This document shows, piece by piece, positions 41,020 to 49,473 of a stretch of DNA of 64,000 bases. Source of the stretch: Clostridiales bacterium (lineage in GTDB: Bacteria; Bacillota; Clostridia; Lachnospirales; Lachnospiraceae); NCBI GenBank assembly GCA_020859985.1, contig JAJBVD010000030.1:122641-186640 (forward strand), read 5' to 3'. Numbering within the stretch: the stretch's first letter is position 1; each line of letters opens with the position of its first letter. The position numbers were made by a program, and so were the translations under genes. Below the pieces are notes generated by a model, which did not search any database, had not been told where the DNA came from, and saw only the letters and a program-made list of their open reading frames with translations.

Positions 41020-41048
41020 ATCATATGACATTACGTTTGCAATGTCAA
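41020..41048 (-). promoter_or_regulatory. Convergent consensus promoter facing peptide gene, copy 2
   Basis: TTGACA (41043-41048), 17 bases and TATGAT (41020-41025) on the minus strand, the same arrangement as in copy 1. Confidence 0.75.
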
Positions 41049-41089
41049 CCCCAAATCTGCCGGAATTTTTTCGAATCTCGCCAGATTTC

Positions 41090-41118
41090 TTGACTTTCCA
41101 TTTTATAAGCATTATAAT
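41090..41118 (+). promoter_or_regulatory. Sigma-A promoter of the TrpXYZ-like operon
   Basis: TTGACT (41090-41095), 17 bases and TATAAT (41113-41118). A small TGCGGA/TCCGCA hairpin (41130-41151) sits in the leader before GAGGAGG; its role is unknown. Confidence 0.75.
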
Positions 41119-41175
41119 TCGTTTAAATGTGCGGATTTATACTCTCCGCATAAAAAAACCGAGGAGGATTTTACC

Positions 41176-42180
41176 ATGAAGAAACAGATTTTAGCTACTG
41201 TTCTTTCCGCAGCAATGGTTGCCAGCTTCTGCGGCGTTAGCGTTAGCGCAGATGAGGCTGAGACCTACAATGTCGGCATTCTGCAGCTGGTAGAGCATGA
41301 CGCTCTGGACGCAGCGACACAGGGCTTCAAGGATGCTCTGACAGACGCGCTTGGCGATGCGGTGACCTTTGAAGAAGTCAACGCACAAGGCGATTCCGCT
41401 ACCTGCGCGACTGCTGCCAACTCTTTCGTGACCAGCGAGGTAGACCTGATCCTGGCGAACGCGACTGCTGCTCTGCAGGCCTGCGCAGCAGCGACCGATG
41501 AGATTCCGATTCTGGGTACTTCCATTACCGATTATGGCTCAGCACTTGACATTGATTTCACCGGTACGGTAGGCGGCAATATCTCCGGTACTTCTGATCT
41601 GGCTCCGCTGGATCAGCAGGCGGCGATGCTGAACGAGCTGTTCCCGGATGCTGTCAACGTTGGTATCCTGTACTGCTCCGCTGAAGCGAACTCTCAGTAT
41701 CAGGCAGACACCATTTCCACTTATCTGGAAGACTATGGCTACACTGTTACCTATTATTCGTTCTCAGACTCCAACGATATCCAGGCAGTCGCTCAGACTG
41801 CTGCAGGCGAGAGCGATGTGATCTATGTTCCGACCGACAACACAGCAGCTTCCAACACCGAGTTGATCAACAACGTATGCCTCGATGCAGGCGTTCCGAT
41901 CATCGCAGGTGAGGAAGGTATCTGCGAGGGCTGCGGCGTTGCAACGCTTTCCATCAGCTACTATGATATCGGATACATCTCCGGTGAAATGGCTGTACAG
42001 ATCCTGACCGAAGGCGCTGACATCTCCGAGATGGCGATCGAGTACGCTCCGGAAGTAACGAAAGAGTACAATGCAGAGATCGCTGAGACTCTTGGCGTAG
42101 AGATCCCGGACGACTATGTAGCGATCGGTGCGGACGCGGAAGCTGAGACCGAGGCTGAGACTGAGGCAGCTGCCGAGTAA
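41176..42180 (+). CDS. ABC transporter substrate-binding protein (TrpX-like)
   Basis: The 334-residue exported protein belongs to the ABC_sub_bind/TrpX family. A signal peptide (MKKQILATVLSAAMVASFCG, then VSVSA) leads to the periplasmic-binding fold: YNVGILQLVEHDALDAATQG, LILANATAALQACAAAT, PILGTSITDYGSALD, NVGILYCSAEANSQYQ, DVIYVPTDNTAASN and GVPIIAGEEGICEGCG. The family is associated with uptake of tryptophan or other aromatic or small ligands; the ligand here is not established. No clear lipobox cysteine precedes the mature start (the ASFC cysteine fits poorly), so membrane anchoring is unclear. The tail EAETEAETEAAAE is acidic. Permease and ATPase genes follow after a 259-base gap with a strong hairpin. 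Confidence 0.9.
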   Translation: MKKQILATVLSAAMVASFCGVSVSADEAETYNVGILQLVEHDALDAATQGFKDALTDALGDAVTFEEVNAQGDSATCATAANSFVTSEVDLILANATAALQACAAATDEIPILGTSITDYGSALDIDFTGTVGGNISGTSDLAPLDQQAAMLNELFPDAVNVGILYCSAEANSQYQADTISTYLEDYGYTVTYYSFSDSNDIQAVAQTAAGESDVIYVPTDNTAASNTELINNVCLDAGVPIIAGEEGICEGCGVATLSISYYDIGYISGEMAVQILTEGADISEMAIEYAPEVTKEYNAEIAETLGVEIPDDYVAIGADAEAETEAETEAAAE

Positions 42181-42256
42181 TTCTATTTATTCATCATCAT
42201 GATTCTTTTCCGGCAGGGCGGCCGACGGCAGTGTGCCGGCCGTTGTCCCTGCCGGT

Positions 42257-42305
42257 TGCACACAGACAGCGGGAAAGGCTTCTCCTCTCCCGCTGTCTGT
42301 GTGCA
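42257..42305 (+). repeat. Perfect 18-bp inverted repeat between substrate-binding protein and permease genes
   Basis: TGCACACAGACAGCGGGA (42257-42274) and its exact reverse complement (42288-42305) flank a 13-base loop. No T-run follows directly, so it fits a partial terminator or 3'-stabiliser that keeps the binding protein's message more abundant than the permease's. Confidence 0.7.
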
Positions 42306-42439
42306 TGACTGTACAAAAGCTTTTTAATTGTATAAGTACCGGACAATTACGAATTTTTTATAAAATCCTCCACACAGATGTCCTTCGCAAAGCAAAAAAG
42401 GATGACGTATCTGTTTTATAACAAGAAAGGATACTATCG

Positions 42440-43468
42440 ATGAATATCTCTACTCTGATCAACGCACTGCCCGGCGCCTGTGCCCAGGGTCTTATCTGGG
42501 GCATCATGGCGATCGGCGTGTACATTACATACCGCATTCTGGATATCGCAGATCTGACCGTAGACGGCACGATGGCCACCGGCGGCGCGACCTGCATTAT
42601 GATGCTGATGAGCGGTCACAACATCTGGGTGGCCATGCTCGCAGCGACCGGAGCCGGAATGCTCGCCGGACTTGTGACCGGCATACTCCACACAGCGATG
42701 GGCATCCCGGCGATCCTTGCCGGTATCCTCACACAGCTTTCGCTGTACTCGATCAACCTGAAGATCATGGGCAAATCCAACCAGGCAGTCAATGTCAACA
42801 ATTACGACCTGCTGGTTTCCCTGCGCTACATCAAGGGCGTTGCGCTCTGGAAGAACACCATCTTCATTGTGATTGTGATCACGATCGTGCTGATCGCCAT
42901 TCTCTACTGGTTCTTCGGCACAGAATTCGGAGCCTCGCTTCGGGCGACCGGCTGCAACCCGGGCATGTCCCGCGCACAGGGCATCAACACGAATTTCAAT
43001 AAGGTCATCGGCCTGATGATCTCCAACGGACTGGTTGCGTTTTCCAGCGCTCTGCTCGCCCAGTATCAGGGCTTTGCGGACGTCAACATGGGGCGCGGCG
43101 CGATCGTCATTGGTCTGGCGGCCGTCATTATCGGCGAAGCGATTTTCGGAAAGATTTTCCATAACTTCGCACTTTCGCTGTTGGCAGTATCATTCGGTGC
43201 CATCATTTACTACATTGTCCTTCAGGTTGTCATCTGGCTGGGCATCGACACCGATCTTTTGAAGCTGTTGTCCGCTTCGGTCGTCGCCATCTTCCTGGCG
43301 GTACCATACTGGAAGGGCAAATATTTCACAAAGCCGGTGCACCGCGCAGCTAACGCTTCCGGCGGGTCCGCCGGATCCGGTATGGATGGCCGGACAGCCG
43401 CTGCTCCCGGAAATTCTGGTTCTGTGAACGGAACAAATGCACAGAAGGGAGGCAGCCGCAATGCTTGA
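42440..43468 (+). CDS. ABC transporter permease (TrpY-like)
   Basis: The 342 residues form a multi-span membrane permease of the BPD_transp_2 (LivH-like) group: LIWGIMAIGVYITYRILDIA, DLTVDGTMATGGATCIMML, GIPAILAGILTQLSLYSINL, FGASLRATGCNPGMSRAQGI (the cytoplasmic coupling segment) and GRGAIVIGLAAVIIGEAI. About 40 Gly/Ser/Ala-rich residues after the last helix are a disordered tail. It partners with the upstream binding protein and overlaps the ATPase gene by eight bases. Substrate specificity follows that of the binding protein and is only inferred. Confidence 0.92.
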   Translation: MNISTLINALPGACAQGLIWGIMAIGVYITYRILDIADLTVDGTMATGGATCIMMLMSGHNIWVAMLAATGAGMLAGLVTGILHTAMGIPAILAGILTQLSLYSINLKIMGKSNQAVNVNNYDLLVSLRYIKGVALWKNTIFIVIVITIVLIAILYWFFGTEFGASLRATGCNPGMSRAQGINTNFNKVIGLMISNGLVAFSSALLAQYQGFADVNMGRGAIVIGLAAVIIGEAIFGKIFHNFALSLLAVSFGAIIYYIVLQVVIWLGIDTDLLKLLSASVVAIFLAVPYWKGKYFTKPVHRAANASGGSAGSGMDGRTAAAPGNSGSVNGTNAQKGGSRNA

Positions 43469-44255
43469 TATTATGAATATTTCCAAGACGTTCAATCCCG
43501 GCACGATCAATGAAAAGACCGCGCTGAACGGAGTCTCCCTGAATCTGGAGGACGGCGATTTTGTCACTGTCATCGGCGGCAACGGAGCCGGCAAATCGAC
43601 TCTTTTAAATGCGGTGGCCGGTACCTGGCTTGTGGACGAGGGACAGATCATCATTGACGGAGTCAATGTGACAAAGCTTCCGGAGCACAAGCGGGCCGCT
43701 TATCTCGGACGCGTATTCCAGGATCCGATGACCGGTACAGCTGCCACGATGGAGATTCAGGAAAATCTGGCGCTCGCGGAGCGCCGCGGAAAATCACGTA
43801 CGCTTCGCCGCGGTATCACCAAGCAGGAGCGCGCGGAATACAAAGAGCTTCTGTCCATGTTAGGTCTGGGACTTGAGGATCGCATGACCGCCAAGGTCGG
43901 ACTGCTCTCCGGCGGCCAGCGCCAGGCGCTCACGCTTCTTATGGCGACCCTTCAGAAGCCGAAGCTGCTTCTGCTCGATGAGCACACGGCAGCCCTTGAC
44001 CCGAAGACAGCTGCCAAGGTTCTGGAGATCACCGAGCTGATCGTGAACCGCGACCATCTGACTACCCTGATGATCACCCACAATATGAAAGACGCGATCA
44101 CCCACGGCAATCGCCTGATCATGATGAATGAAGGAAAGATTATTCTCGATATCCGGGGAGAAGAGAAAAAGAAGCTGACCGTAAAAAATCTGCTGGATCA
44201 GTTCGAGCAGGTCAGCGGCGAGCAGTTTTCGAATGATTCGGCGCTGCTTGGGTGA
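43461..44255 (+). CDS. ABC transporter ATP-binding protein (TrpZ-like)
   Basis: The 264-residue ATPase shows Walker A GGNGAGKSTLLNAV, Q-loop VFQDPMTGTA, signature LLSGGQRQALTLLMA, Walker B LLLLDEHTAALDP and the switch histidine in MITHNMKDA. The ATG at 43461 has GGGAGG eight bases upstream. An in-frame ATG at 43437 inside the permease is less likely. It energises the TrpXYZ-type importer and is the last gene of the operon; a GC-rich hairpin follows. Confidence 0.93.
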   Translation: MLDIMNISKTFNPGTINEKTALNGVSLNLEDGDFVTVIGGNGAGKSTLLNAVAGTWLVDEGQIIIDGVNVTKLPEHKRAAYLGRVFQDPMTGTAATMEIQENLALAERRGKSRTLRRGITKQERAEYKELLSMLGLGLEDRMTAKVGLLSGGQRQALTLLMATLQKPKLLLLDEHTAALDPKTAAKVLEITELIVNRDHLTTLMITHNMKDAITHGNRLIMMNEGKIILDIRGEEKKKLTVKNLLDQFEQVSGEQFSNDSALLG

Positions 44256-44333
44256 AATATTGATATCGCCACCAAAAAAAGAATCATTATTTTCACAGCA
44301 GACACAGGCTCGTTTTTGAATGAAATGTGAATA

Positions 44334-44358
44334 ATAGCCCCGCATGAAGCGGGGCTAT
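44334..44358. terminator. Hairpin terminator between convergent ATPase and LacI genes
   Basis: ATAGCCCCGC and GCGGGGCTAT form a perfect 10-bp stem with loop ATGAA. T-rich stretches occur on both sides (weak U-tracts), so it can serve both genes. Confidence 0.75.
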
Positions 44359-44369
44359 ATTTCATTGTC

Positions 44370-45380
44370 TTACCCCAAACTTCTCACCGACTCTCCCTGC
44401 ACGAATGTCCCGGGCACGATGACATGCTCGACGAGCGTCGTCTTAGGTTTCTCGATCAGACCGATCAGAAGCTCCGCGGCCTTTTTGCCAATCTCAGGCA
44501 TGTTCTGACGGATGGTGGTCACCCGGGGCTCCATCACACGGTTCAACATGATGCCGTCATAACCGACGACAGAGATGTCTTCCGGTATGCGAAAGCCTTT
44601 CTCGCGGATCACGTTAATTCCTCCGACCGCGGCGTAATCATCCGGATAGAAAATACAGGTCGGCGGGTTCGGCAGCGCCAGCAGCTCTTCTGTAATCTTT
44701 CTCGCAAGAGCGGTATCCCGGTACTCAGCCGCCCGGACATATTCATCAGGCAATTCTATGCTGTGTTCGGCTATGGAATGAAAAAAGCTCCCCAGCCGGC
44801 TTCTTGTCACAGAAGTATTCTCTCCATGTATGTACGCGATCTTCCGGTGTCCCATCCTACAGACATAGTCTACCAGACCAGCCATCCCGTTTACGTTGTC
44901 CGAAACAACCGCGATCCGATTGTCAAAAGTGTGATCAATCGTCACGACCGGAACATTGCTGCGGAGCAGTGACTGCACCTCCGGGTTGTAAAAATCAATG
45001 CAGGCGATCAGCACTCCATCCACTCCGCGAAACCGGCAGTATTCGTAATAACTCATCTTGCGATCCGCGATACGGTTGTTGATAAAAGTGATATCATAGC
45101 CTCTGCTCTCTGCAATCCGCTTAAAGCTTTCCAGCACCGGCGCGAAATAGTCATGGGTCAGCCCGCTCTGCGCCTCATCCTCAAACAATACTCCAAGATT
45201 CCAGCTGCGGTTTGCCTTCATTGCCCGAATAGAGGAATTCTGCAGATATCCGATCTCCTCCGCCACAGCGCGGATCTTCTTCTTCGTCTCCTCGCCAATA
45301 TCGCTGTAGTCGTTCAGCGCCTTGCTGACAGTCGCTACCGAAACATCGCACTTTTTTGCGACATCCTTCATTGAAACCAT
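44370..45380 (-). CDS. LacI-family transcriptional regulator
   Basis: The 336 residues begin MVSMKDVAKKCDVSVATVSKAL, split as the LacI helix-turn-helix (MKDVAKKCDVSVATVSKALN) after a short lead, with the hinge helix after NSSIRAMKANRS. The periplasmic-binding-like effector domain includes LGVLFEDEAQSGLTHDYFAP, GVDGVLIACID, VVTIDHTFDNRIAVVSDN, GHRKIAYIHGE, ISVVGYDGIMLNRVMEPRVT and TIRQNM. The ATG at 45380 has GGGGGGA close upstream; the frame is open to 45473. A 20-bp operator-like sequence in front of this gene recurs before the cellobiose phosphorylase gene, so it probably represses both. The inducer is likely a beta-glucan disaccharide, by inference. Confidence 0.92.
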   Translation of the reverse strand: MVSMKDVAKKCDVSVATVSKALNDYSDIGEETKKKIRAVAEEIGYLQNSSIRAMKANRSWNLGVLFEDEAQSGLTHDYFAPVLESFKRIAESRGYDITFINNRIADRKMSYYEYCRFRGVDGVLIACIDFYNPEVQSLLRSNVPVVTIDHTFDNRIAVVSDNVNGMAGLVDYVCRMGHRKIAYIHGENTSVTRSRLGSFFHSIAEHSIELPDEYVRAAEYRDTALARKITEELLALPNPPTCIFYPDDYAAVGGINVIREKGFRIPEDISVVGYDGIMLNRVMEPRVTTIRQNMPEIGKKAAELLIGLIEKPKTTLVEHVIVPGTFVQGESVRSLG

Positions 45381-45477
45381 ACAGTCCCCCCAACTGCAGA
45401 GCCTTCCTGCACCTCCTGTTCCCATAGGCGGTGCACTGTGCGCTGATGCCATACCTATCCTGTCTTCCCACATGCGC

Positions 45478-45497
45478 GGCTTTACTTAAACGTTTTC
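45478..45497. promoter_or_regulatory. LacI-type operator upstream of the regulator gene
   Basis: GGCTTTACTTAAACGTTTTC, centred on TTAAACGTTTT, is identical over 20 bases to the site at 45711-45730. AAACGTTT is the usual LacI-family half-palindrome core. Confidence 0.75.
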
Positions 45498-45651
45498 GTT
45501 ATTATTGGTTCCATTTTACTCCTTTTTTCCCAGATTTCAAGAATTATTTCGGTTTTTTATCAAGTTTTTTTCATTAAATTTTCGTAAGGACTATTTTTCT
45601 GTTTCGTAAGGTATTCGTAATAAAAATGAAGAGCTGCCGCCAAAATAATGG

Positions 45652-45680
45652 TTGCTTTTCGGTAAAATATGGGATATACT
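45652..45680 (+). promoter_or_regulatory. Promoter of the cellobiose phosphorylase gene
   Basis: TTGCTT (45652-45657), 17 bases and TATACT (45675-45680). The operator at 45711-45730 lies about 25 bases past the predicted start, suited to a road-block type of repression. Confidence 0.65.
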
Positions 45681-45710
45681 AATTTTGCTTTTAAGCAAAT
45701 TTATATTCGG

Positions 45711-45730
45711 GGCTTTACTTAAACGTTTTC
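45711..45730. promoter_or_regulatory. LacI-type operator upstream of cellobiose phosphorylase
   Basis: The 20 bases are identical, and in the same orientation, to the site in front of the LacI gene (45478-45497). It is located between the -10 and the ribosome binding site. Confidence 0.75.
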
Positions 45731-45759
45731 ACAAAATTCTAAAAAAGGAGAAGAGAATT

Positions 45760-48195
45760 ATGAAATTCGGTTATTTTGACGACGCCAACCGCGAGTACGT
45801 CATCACTACGCCAAAGACACCGCTTCCCTGGATCAATTATCTGGGGTGCAATGATTTCTTTTCGCTGGTGTCCAACACCTGCGGCGGCTACAGCTTCTAT
45901 AAGGACGCGAAGCTGCTGCGCATCACGCGCTATCGCTACAATGACCTCCCCTATGATACGAACGGCAAGTATTATTATATCAAGGATGGGGACAGTGTAT
46001 GGAATCCGGGCTGGAAGCCGACCCAGACCGATCTGGATTCCTATGAGTGCCGTCACGGTATCGGCTACAGCCGTTTTCTTTCTTCTAAGAATGGGGTCAG
46101 CGCGGATCTGCTTGCATTTGTGCCGATGGACGCTTCCTGTGAGATCAATTCTCTCACTCTGAAAAATACATCCGATACCACAAAGACGCTGAAAGTCTTT
46201 TCCTATATTGAGTTCTGCCTCTGGAACGCGGTGGACGACATGACCAACTATCAGCGGAACTTAAGCACCGGTGAGGTAGAGATCGTAGATTCCGTGATCT
46301 ATCACAAGACCGAGTACCGTGAGCGCCGCAACCACTACGCATATTCCGCTGTGAACGCTCCGGTCGCTTCGTTTGATACCAGCCGCGACAGCTTCATCGG
46401 CGCATACCGTGATGCTTCCAATCCGGTCGCAGTGGAGAATGGCGTGTGCGAGAATTCCGTGGCCAGCGGATGGTATCCGATCGCGGCACATCAGGTTGAC
46501 GTGACACTTGCTCCGGGCGAGGAGAAGAACCTTGTCTTCGTCCTCGGCTACGCAGAGCTCCCGAACGAGGAGAAATGGGAAGCACCGGGCATCATCAACA
46601 AAGCTCCGGCGAAAGCACTTCTGGCTCGTTTTGATACAAAAGAAAAGGTAGACGCTTCCTTTGCAGCGCTGAATGAATACTGGGAAGGCCTGCTGGCGAA
46701 ATACCATGTAGAGTCCAAGGATGAAAAGGTAAACCGCATGGTCAACATCTGGAACCAGTATCAGTGCATGGTGACCTTCAATATGTCCCGTTCCGCTTCC
46801 TATTATGAGTCCGGCACCGGACGCGGCATGGGCTTCCGTGATTCCTGTCAGGATCTGCTCGGCTTCGTACATCTGATTCCGGAGCGTGCACGTGAGCGTA
46901 TCATTGACATTGCTTCTACGCAGTTTGCGGACGGCAGCGCGTACCATCAGTATCAGCCGCTGACCAAGAAGGGCAACATGGACATCGGCAGCGGTTTCAA
47001 CGATGACCCGCTCTGGCTGATCGCCGGTACCTCTGCTTACATAAAGGAAAGCGGAGATTTCTCCATCCTTGATGAGATGGTTCCGTTTGACAATGACGAG
47101 TCGACGGCAGTGCCGCTCTTCGAGCATCTGACCCGCTCGTTTGACTATATTGTGAATCACAAGGGTCCGCACAATCTGCCGCTCATTGGCCGCGCAGACT
47201 GGAATGACTGCCTGAACCTGAACTGCTTCTCCGATACGCCGGGCGAATCGTTCCAGACGACCGGGCCGTCCGAAGGACCGGTAGCAGAATCCGTATTCAT
47301 CGCGGGTATGTTCGTGAAATACGGCCGTGAATACGCAGAGCTCTGCCGCCGCGTGGGCAAAGAGGATCTGGCTGCTGCCGCAGAAAAAGAAGTGCAGGCA
47401 ATGAACGACGCAGTGCTGACCGCCGGCTGGGACGGCGAGTGGTTCGTCCGTGCATATGACGCTGATTCGAACAAGGTTGGCTCCAAAGAGTGTGAGGAAG
47501 GCCAGATTTACATCGAGCCACAGGGCTTCTGTGTCATGGCCGGTATCGGTGTGGAGAGCGGTCAGGCGATCCAGGCACTGGATTCCGTAAAAGAGCGTCT
47601 GGATACCAAATACGGTATCATGCTCCTGCAGCCCGCCTATACAAAATATTATCTGAACCTTGGTGAGGTTTCCTCCTATCCGCCCGGATACAAGGAGAAC
47701 GCCGGTATCTTCTGCCACAACAATCCGTGGGTATCGATCGCGGAGACGGTCGTCGGACGCGGCAACCGCGCTTTTGAGATTTACCGCAAGACCTGCCCGG
47801 CTTACATCGAGGACATCAGCGAAATTCACCGCACTGAGCCGTATGTGTACTCACAGATGGTAGCCGGCGCGGATGCAGCCCGTCACGGCGAGGCGAAGAA
47901 CAGCTGGCTGACCGGTACGGCAGCATGGACCTTCGTGGATGTATCGCAGGCTATCCTCGGCATCCAGCCGCAGTTTGACGGTCTCGGCATCGATCCGTGC
48001 GTACCGGAGGGCTTCGGAGATTTCACGATCACGAGAAGCTTCCGCGGCGCGACCTATGACATTCATGTAGAGAACCCGGACAACGTACAGAAGGGTATCG
48101 CGAAACTTGTCGTAGACGGAAAAGAGATTTCCGGCAATGTCGTTCCGTTCGAGGAAGGCAAAACACACTATGATGTGACGGCAGTGATGGGCTGA
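45760..48195 (+). CDS. Cellobiose phosphorylase-like GH94 enzyme
   Basis: From the ATG at 45760 (AAGGAG upstream) it is 811 residues, the usual length for cellobiose phosphorylase, a cytosolic enzyme that converts cellobiose and phosphate into glucose 1-phosphate and glucose. Visible family features are the N-terminal [20 protein letters not shown] and [21 protein letters not shown], the linker, the (alpha/alpha)6 barrel with [32 protein letters not shown], the catalytic-acid region [12 protein letters not shown], and [15 protein letters not shown]. The C-terminal domain has [20 protein letters not shown] and [19 protein letters not shown]. No signal peptide. The upstream frame to 45652 is not family sequence. 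Other beta-glucoside phosphorylase specificities are possible. Confidence 0.94.
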   Translation: MKFGYFDDANREYVITTPKTPLPWINYLGCNDFFSLVSNTCGGYSFYKDAKLLRITRYRYNDLPYDTNGKYYYIKDGDSVWNPGWKPTQTDLDSYECRHGIGYSRFLSSKNGVSADLLAFVPMDASCEINSLTLKNTSDTTKTLKVFSYIEFCLWNAVDDMTNYQRNLSTGEVEIVDSVIYHKTEYRERRNHYAYSAVNAPVASFDTSRDSFIGAYRDASNPVAVENGVCENSVASGWYPIAAHQVDVTLAPGEEKNLVFVLGYAELPNEEKWEAPGIINKAPAKALLARFDTKEKVDASFAALNEYWEGLLAKYHVESKDEKVNRMVNIWNQYQCMVTFNMSRSASYYESGTGRGMGFRDSCQDLLGFVHLIPERARERIIDIASTQFADGSAYHQYQPLTKKGNMDIGSGFNDDPLWLIAGTSAYIKESGDFSILDEMVPFDNDESTAVPLFEHLTRSFDYIVNHKGPHNLPLIGRADWNDCLNLNCFSDTPGESFQTTGPSEGPVAESVFIAGMFVKYGREYAELCRRVGKEDLAAAAEKEVQAMNDAVLTAGWDGEWFVRAYDADSNKVGSKECEEGQIYIEPQGFCVMAGIGVESGQAIQALDSVKERLDTKYGIMLLQPAYTKYYLNLGEVSSYPPGYKENAGIFCHNNPWVSIAETVVGRGNRAFEIYRKTCPAYIEDISEIHRTEPYVYSQMVAGADAARHGEAKNSWLTGTAAWTFVDVSQAILGIQPQFDGLGIDPCVPEGFGDFTITRSFRGATYDIHVENPDNVQKGIAKLVVDGKEISGNVVPFEEGKTHYDVTAVMG

Positions 48196-48205
48196 TGTAA
48201 ATTCT

Positions 48206-48310
48206 GTAACTATTCAGAACAGTACTTTGCACTTGTTGGAAAATACGTATGAAACATGCATCACACAAGGAAAAATCCCATCGCGCAGCGATTATAAATG
48301 GATTTTTCGA
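48206..48310 (-). repeat. Composite palindromic repeat element (MITE-like), copy 2, inverted
   Basis: Read on the minus strand, it repeats the element of 18041-18150: GAAAAATCC..ATAATCGCtgcGCGAT..GGATTTTTC hairpin, then GTTTCATACGTA, then GTACTGTTCTGAATAGTTAC. Sequence identity is moderate but order and pairing are kept. It lies in the 280-base gap between the phosphorylase and AraC genes. Confidence 0.6.
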
Positions 48311-48475
48311 GCGTTGCAGGGGCATCCTGTGTGAAAGTCAGAGCCGGACAGTGTATATCATCTGCCCGGCTCTTTGCATTTGTATGCGCACCTGACCACA
48401 TTTTTTCATATAATTTATGCACTTTTCTTATGCGCAATTATTGATTGTCAGTGCAGGAGATCAAAGGAGCTGACC

Positions 48476-49423
48476 ATGAACAAAGAAAAATTAACTCTGG
48501 ACGCCGACCTTCTGAAAATCGGAATGCAGGACGCGGAGCAGTACCACCGACGGATGGAAAGTGAACGGGAGGTGGTCGATTATCACCCCGATACCACGCT
48601 GCGCTTTTTCATCAATTCTCAGACGGAATCCTATGAAATGCACTGGCATCCTGCCACAGAGCTGATCATGCCTATTGAGAATACATACACGGTGATTGTG
48701 GGACAGACCCGCTATGACCTGAACCCGGGAGAGATTCTTATCATCCCGCCGGGAGAACTCCATCAGCTGATCGCTCCTCCGTCCGGACTGCGGCTGATCT
48801 ATATTTTTGATATGGAAGCCGTCTCCGCGATCAAGGGTTTTTCTTACATGACAATTTTTATTTCACACGCTGTTCTGATCACACCGGAGACCTGCCCCTC
48901 CGTCTATGAACAGGAGATAGATCTGATCCTTGAGCTTTGCCGGGAATACTTTTATGGCGGACATCTCCGCGCTCTGAACTGCTATGCCAACCTGCTGAAG
49001 CTGTTTGCCAACTATGGAGAGTCGTGCATTGAACGGGTCCCGGTCTCACGCAGTTCGGAATCCGACTCAGAGCGGTCGATCCGGCTATACGAAAAGCTGA
49101 ACACTGTTTTCGATTATATGGATAAACACTACAACGAAGACCTTTCTCTGGAAACTGTCGCTGATGTGGCCGGTTTTTCCAAGTTTCATTTTTCACGCCT
49201 GTTTAAAGAGTGCTCCGGCTATAATTTTTACGACTACCTTTGTCTGCTCCGCATCAAGGCTGCAGAGAATCTGCTGATGTCAAAAGAGCATTCCATCACG
49301 GAGGTGGCGCTGCTATCGGGGTTCTCCAGCCTGTCCACGTTCAACCGGATGTTCAAAAAGAAAAAGGGCTGCACGCCGTCCGAGTACCGGGCACTGTGCA
49401 GCCAGAAGATGTATGAGGGGTAA
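48476..49423 (+). CDS. AraC-family transcriptional regulator with cupin sensor
   Basis: The 315-residue protein has an N-terminal cupin (YEMHWHPATELIMPIENTYTV, NPGEILIIPPGELHQL) and a C-terminal pair of helix-turn-helix motifs (LSLETVADVAGFSKFHFSRL; SITEVALLSGFSSLSTFNRM) closing with FKKKKGCTPSEYRAL. The ATG at 48476 has AAAGGAG upstream. Regulators of this build usually sense a sugar or its phosphate. It follows the cellobiose phosphorylase gene with an independent leader, so a role in beta-glucoside use is plausible but not shown. Confidence 0.92.
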   Translation: MNKEKLTLDADLLKIGMQDAEQYHRRMESEREVVDYHPDTTLRFFINSQTESYEMHWHPATELIMPIENTYTVIVGQTRYDLNPGEILIIPPGELHQLIAPPSGLRLIYIFDMEAVSAIKGFSYMTIFISHAVLITPETCPSVYEQEIDLILELCREYFYGGHLRALNCYANLLKLFANYGESCIERVPVSRSSESDSERSIRLYEKLNTVFDYMDKHYNEDLSLETVADVAGFSKFHFSRLFKECSGYNFYDYLCLLRIKAAENLLMSKEHSITEVALLSGFSSLSTFNRMFKKKKGCTPSEYRALCSQKMYEG

Positions 49424-49473
49424 AGGTAAACGTAAGCCCGCAGACAACGGGGCAGCCTCAGACACGCTCGCGC

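Noticed and set aside
46261..47829. Minus-strand frame of 522 codons opposite cellobiose phosphorylase
   Set aside because: It mirrors third-position GC bias in a well-supported GH94 gene. No start signal or recognisable domain.
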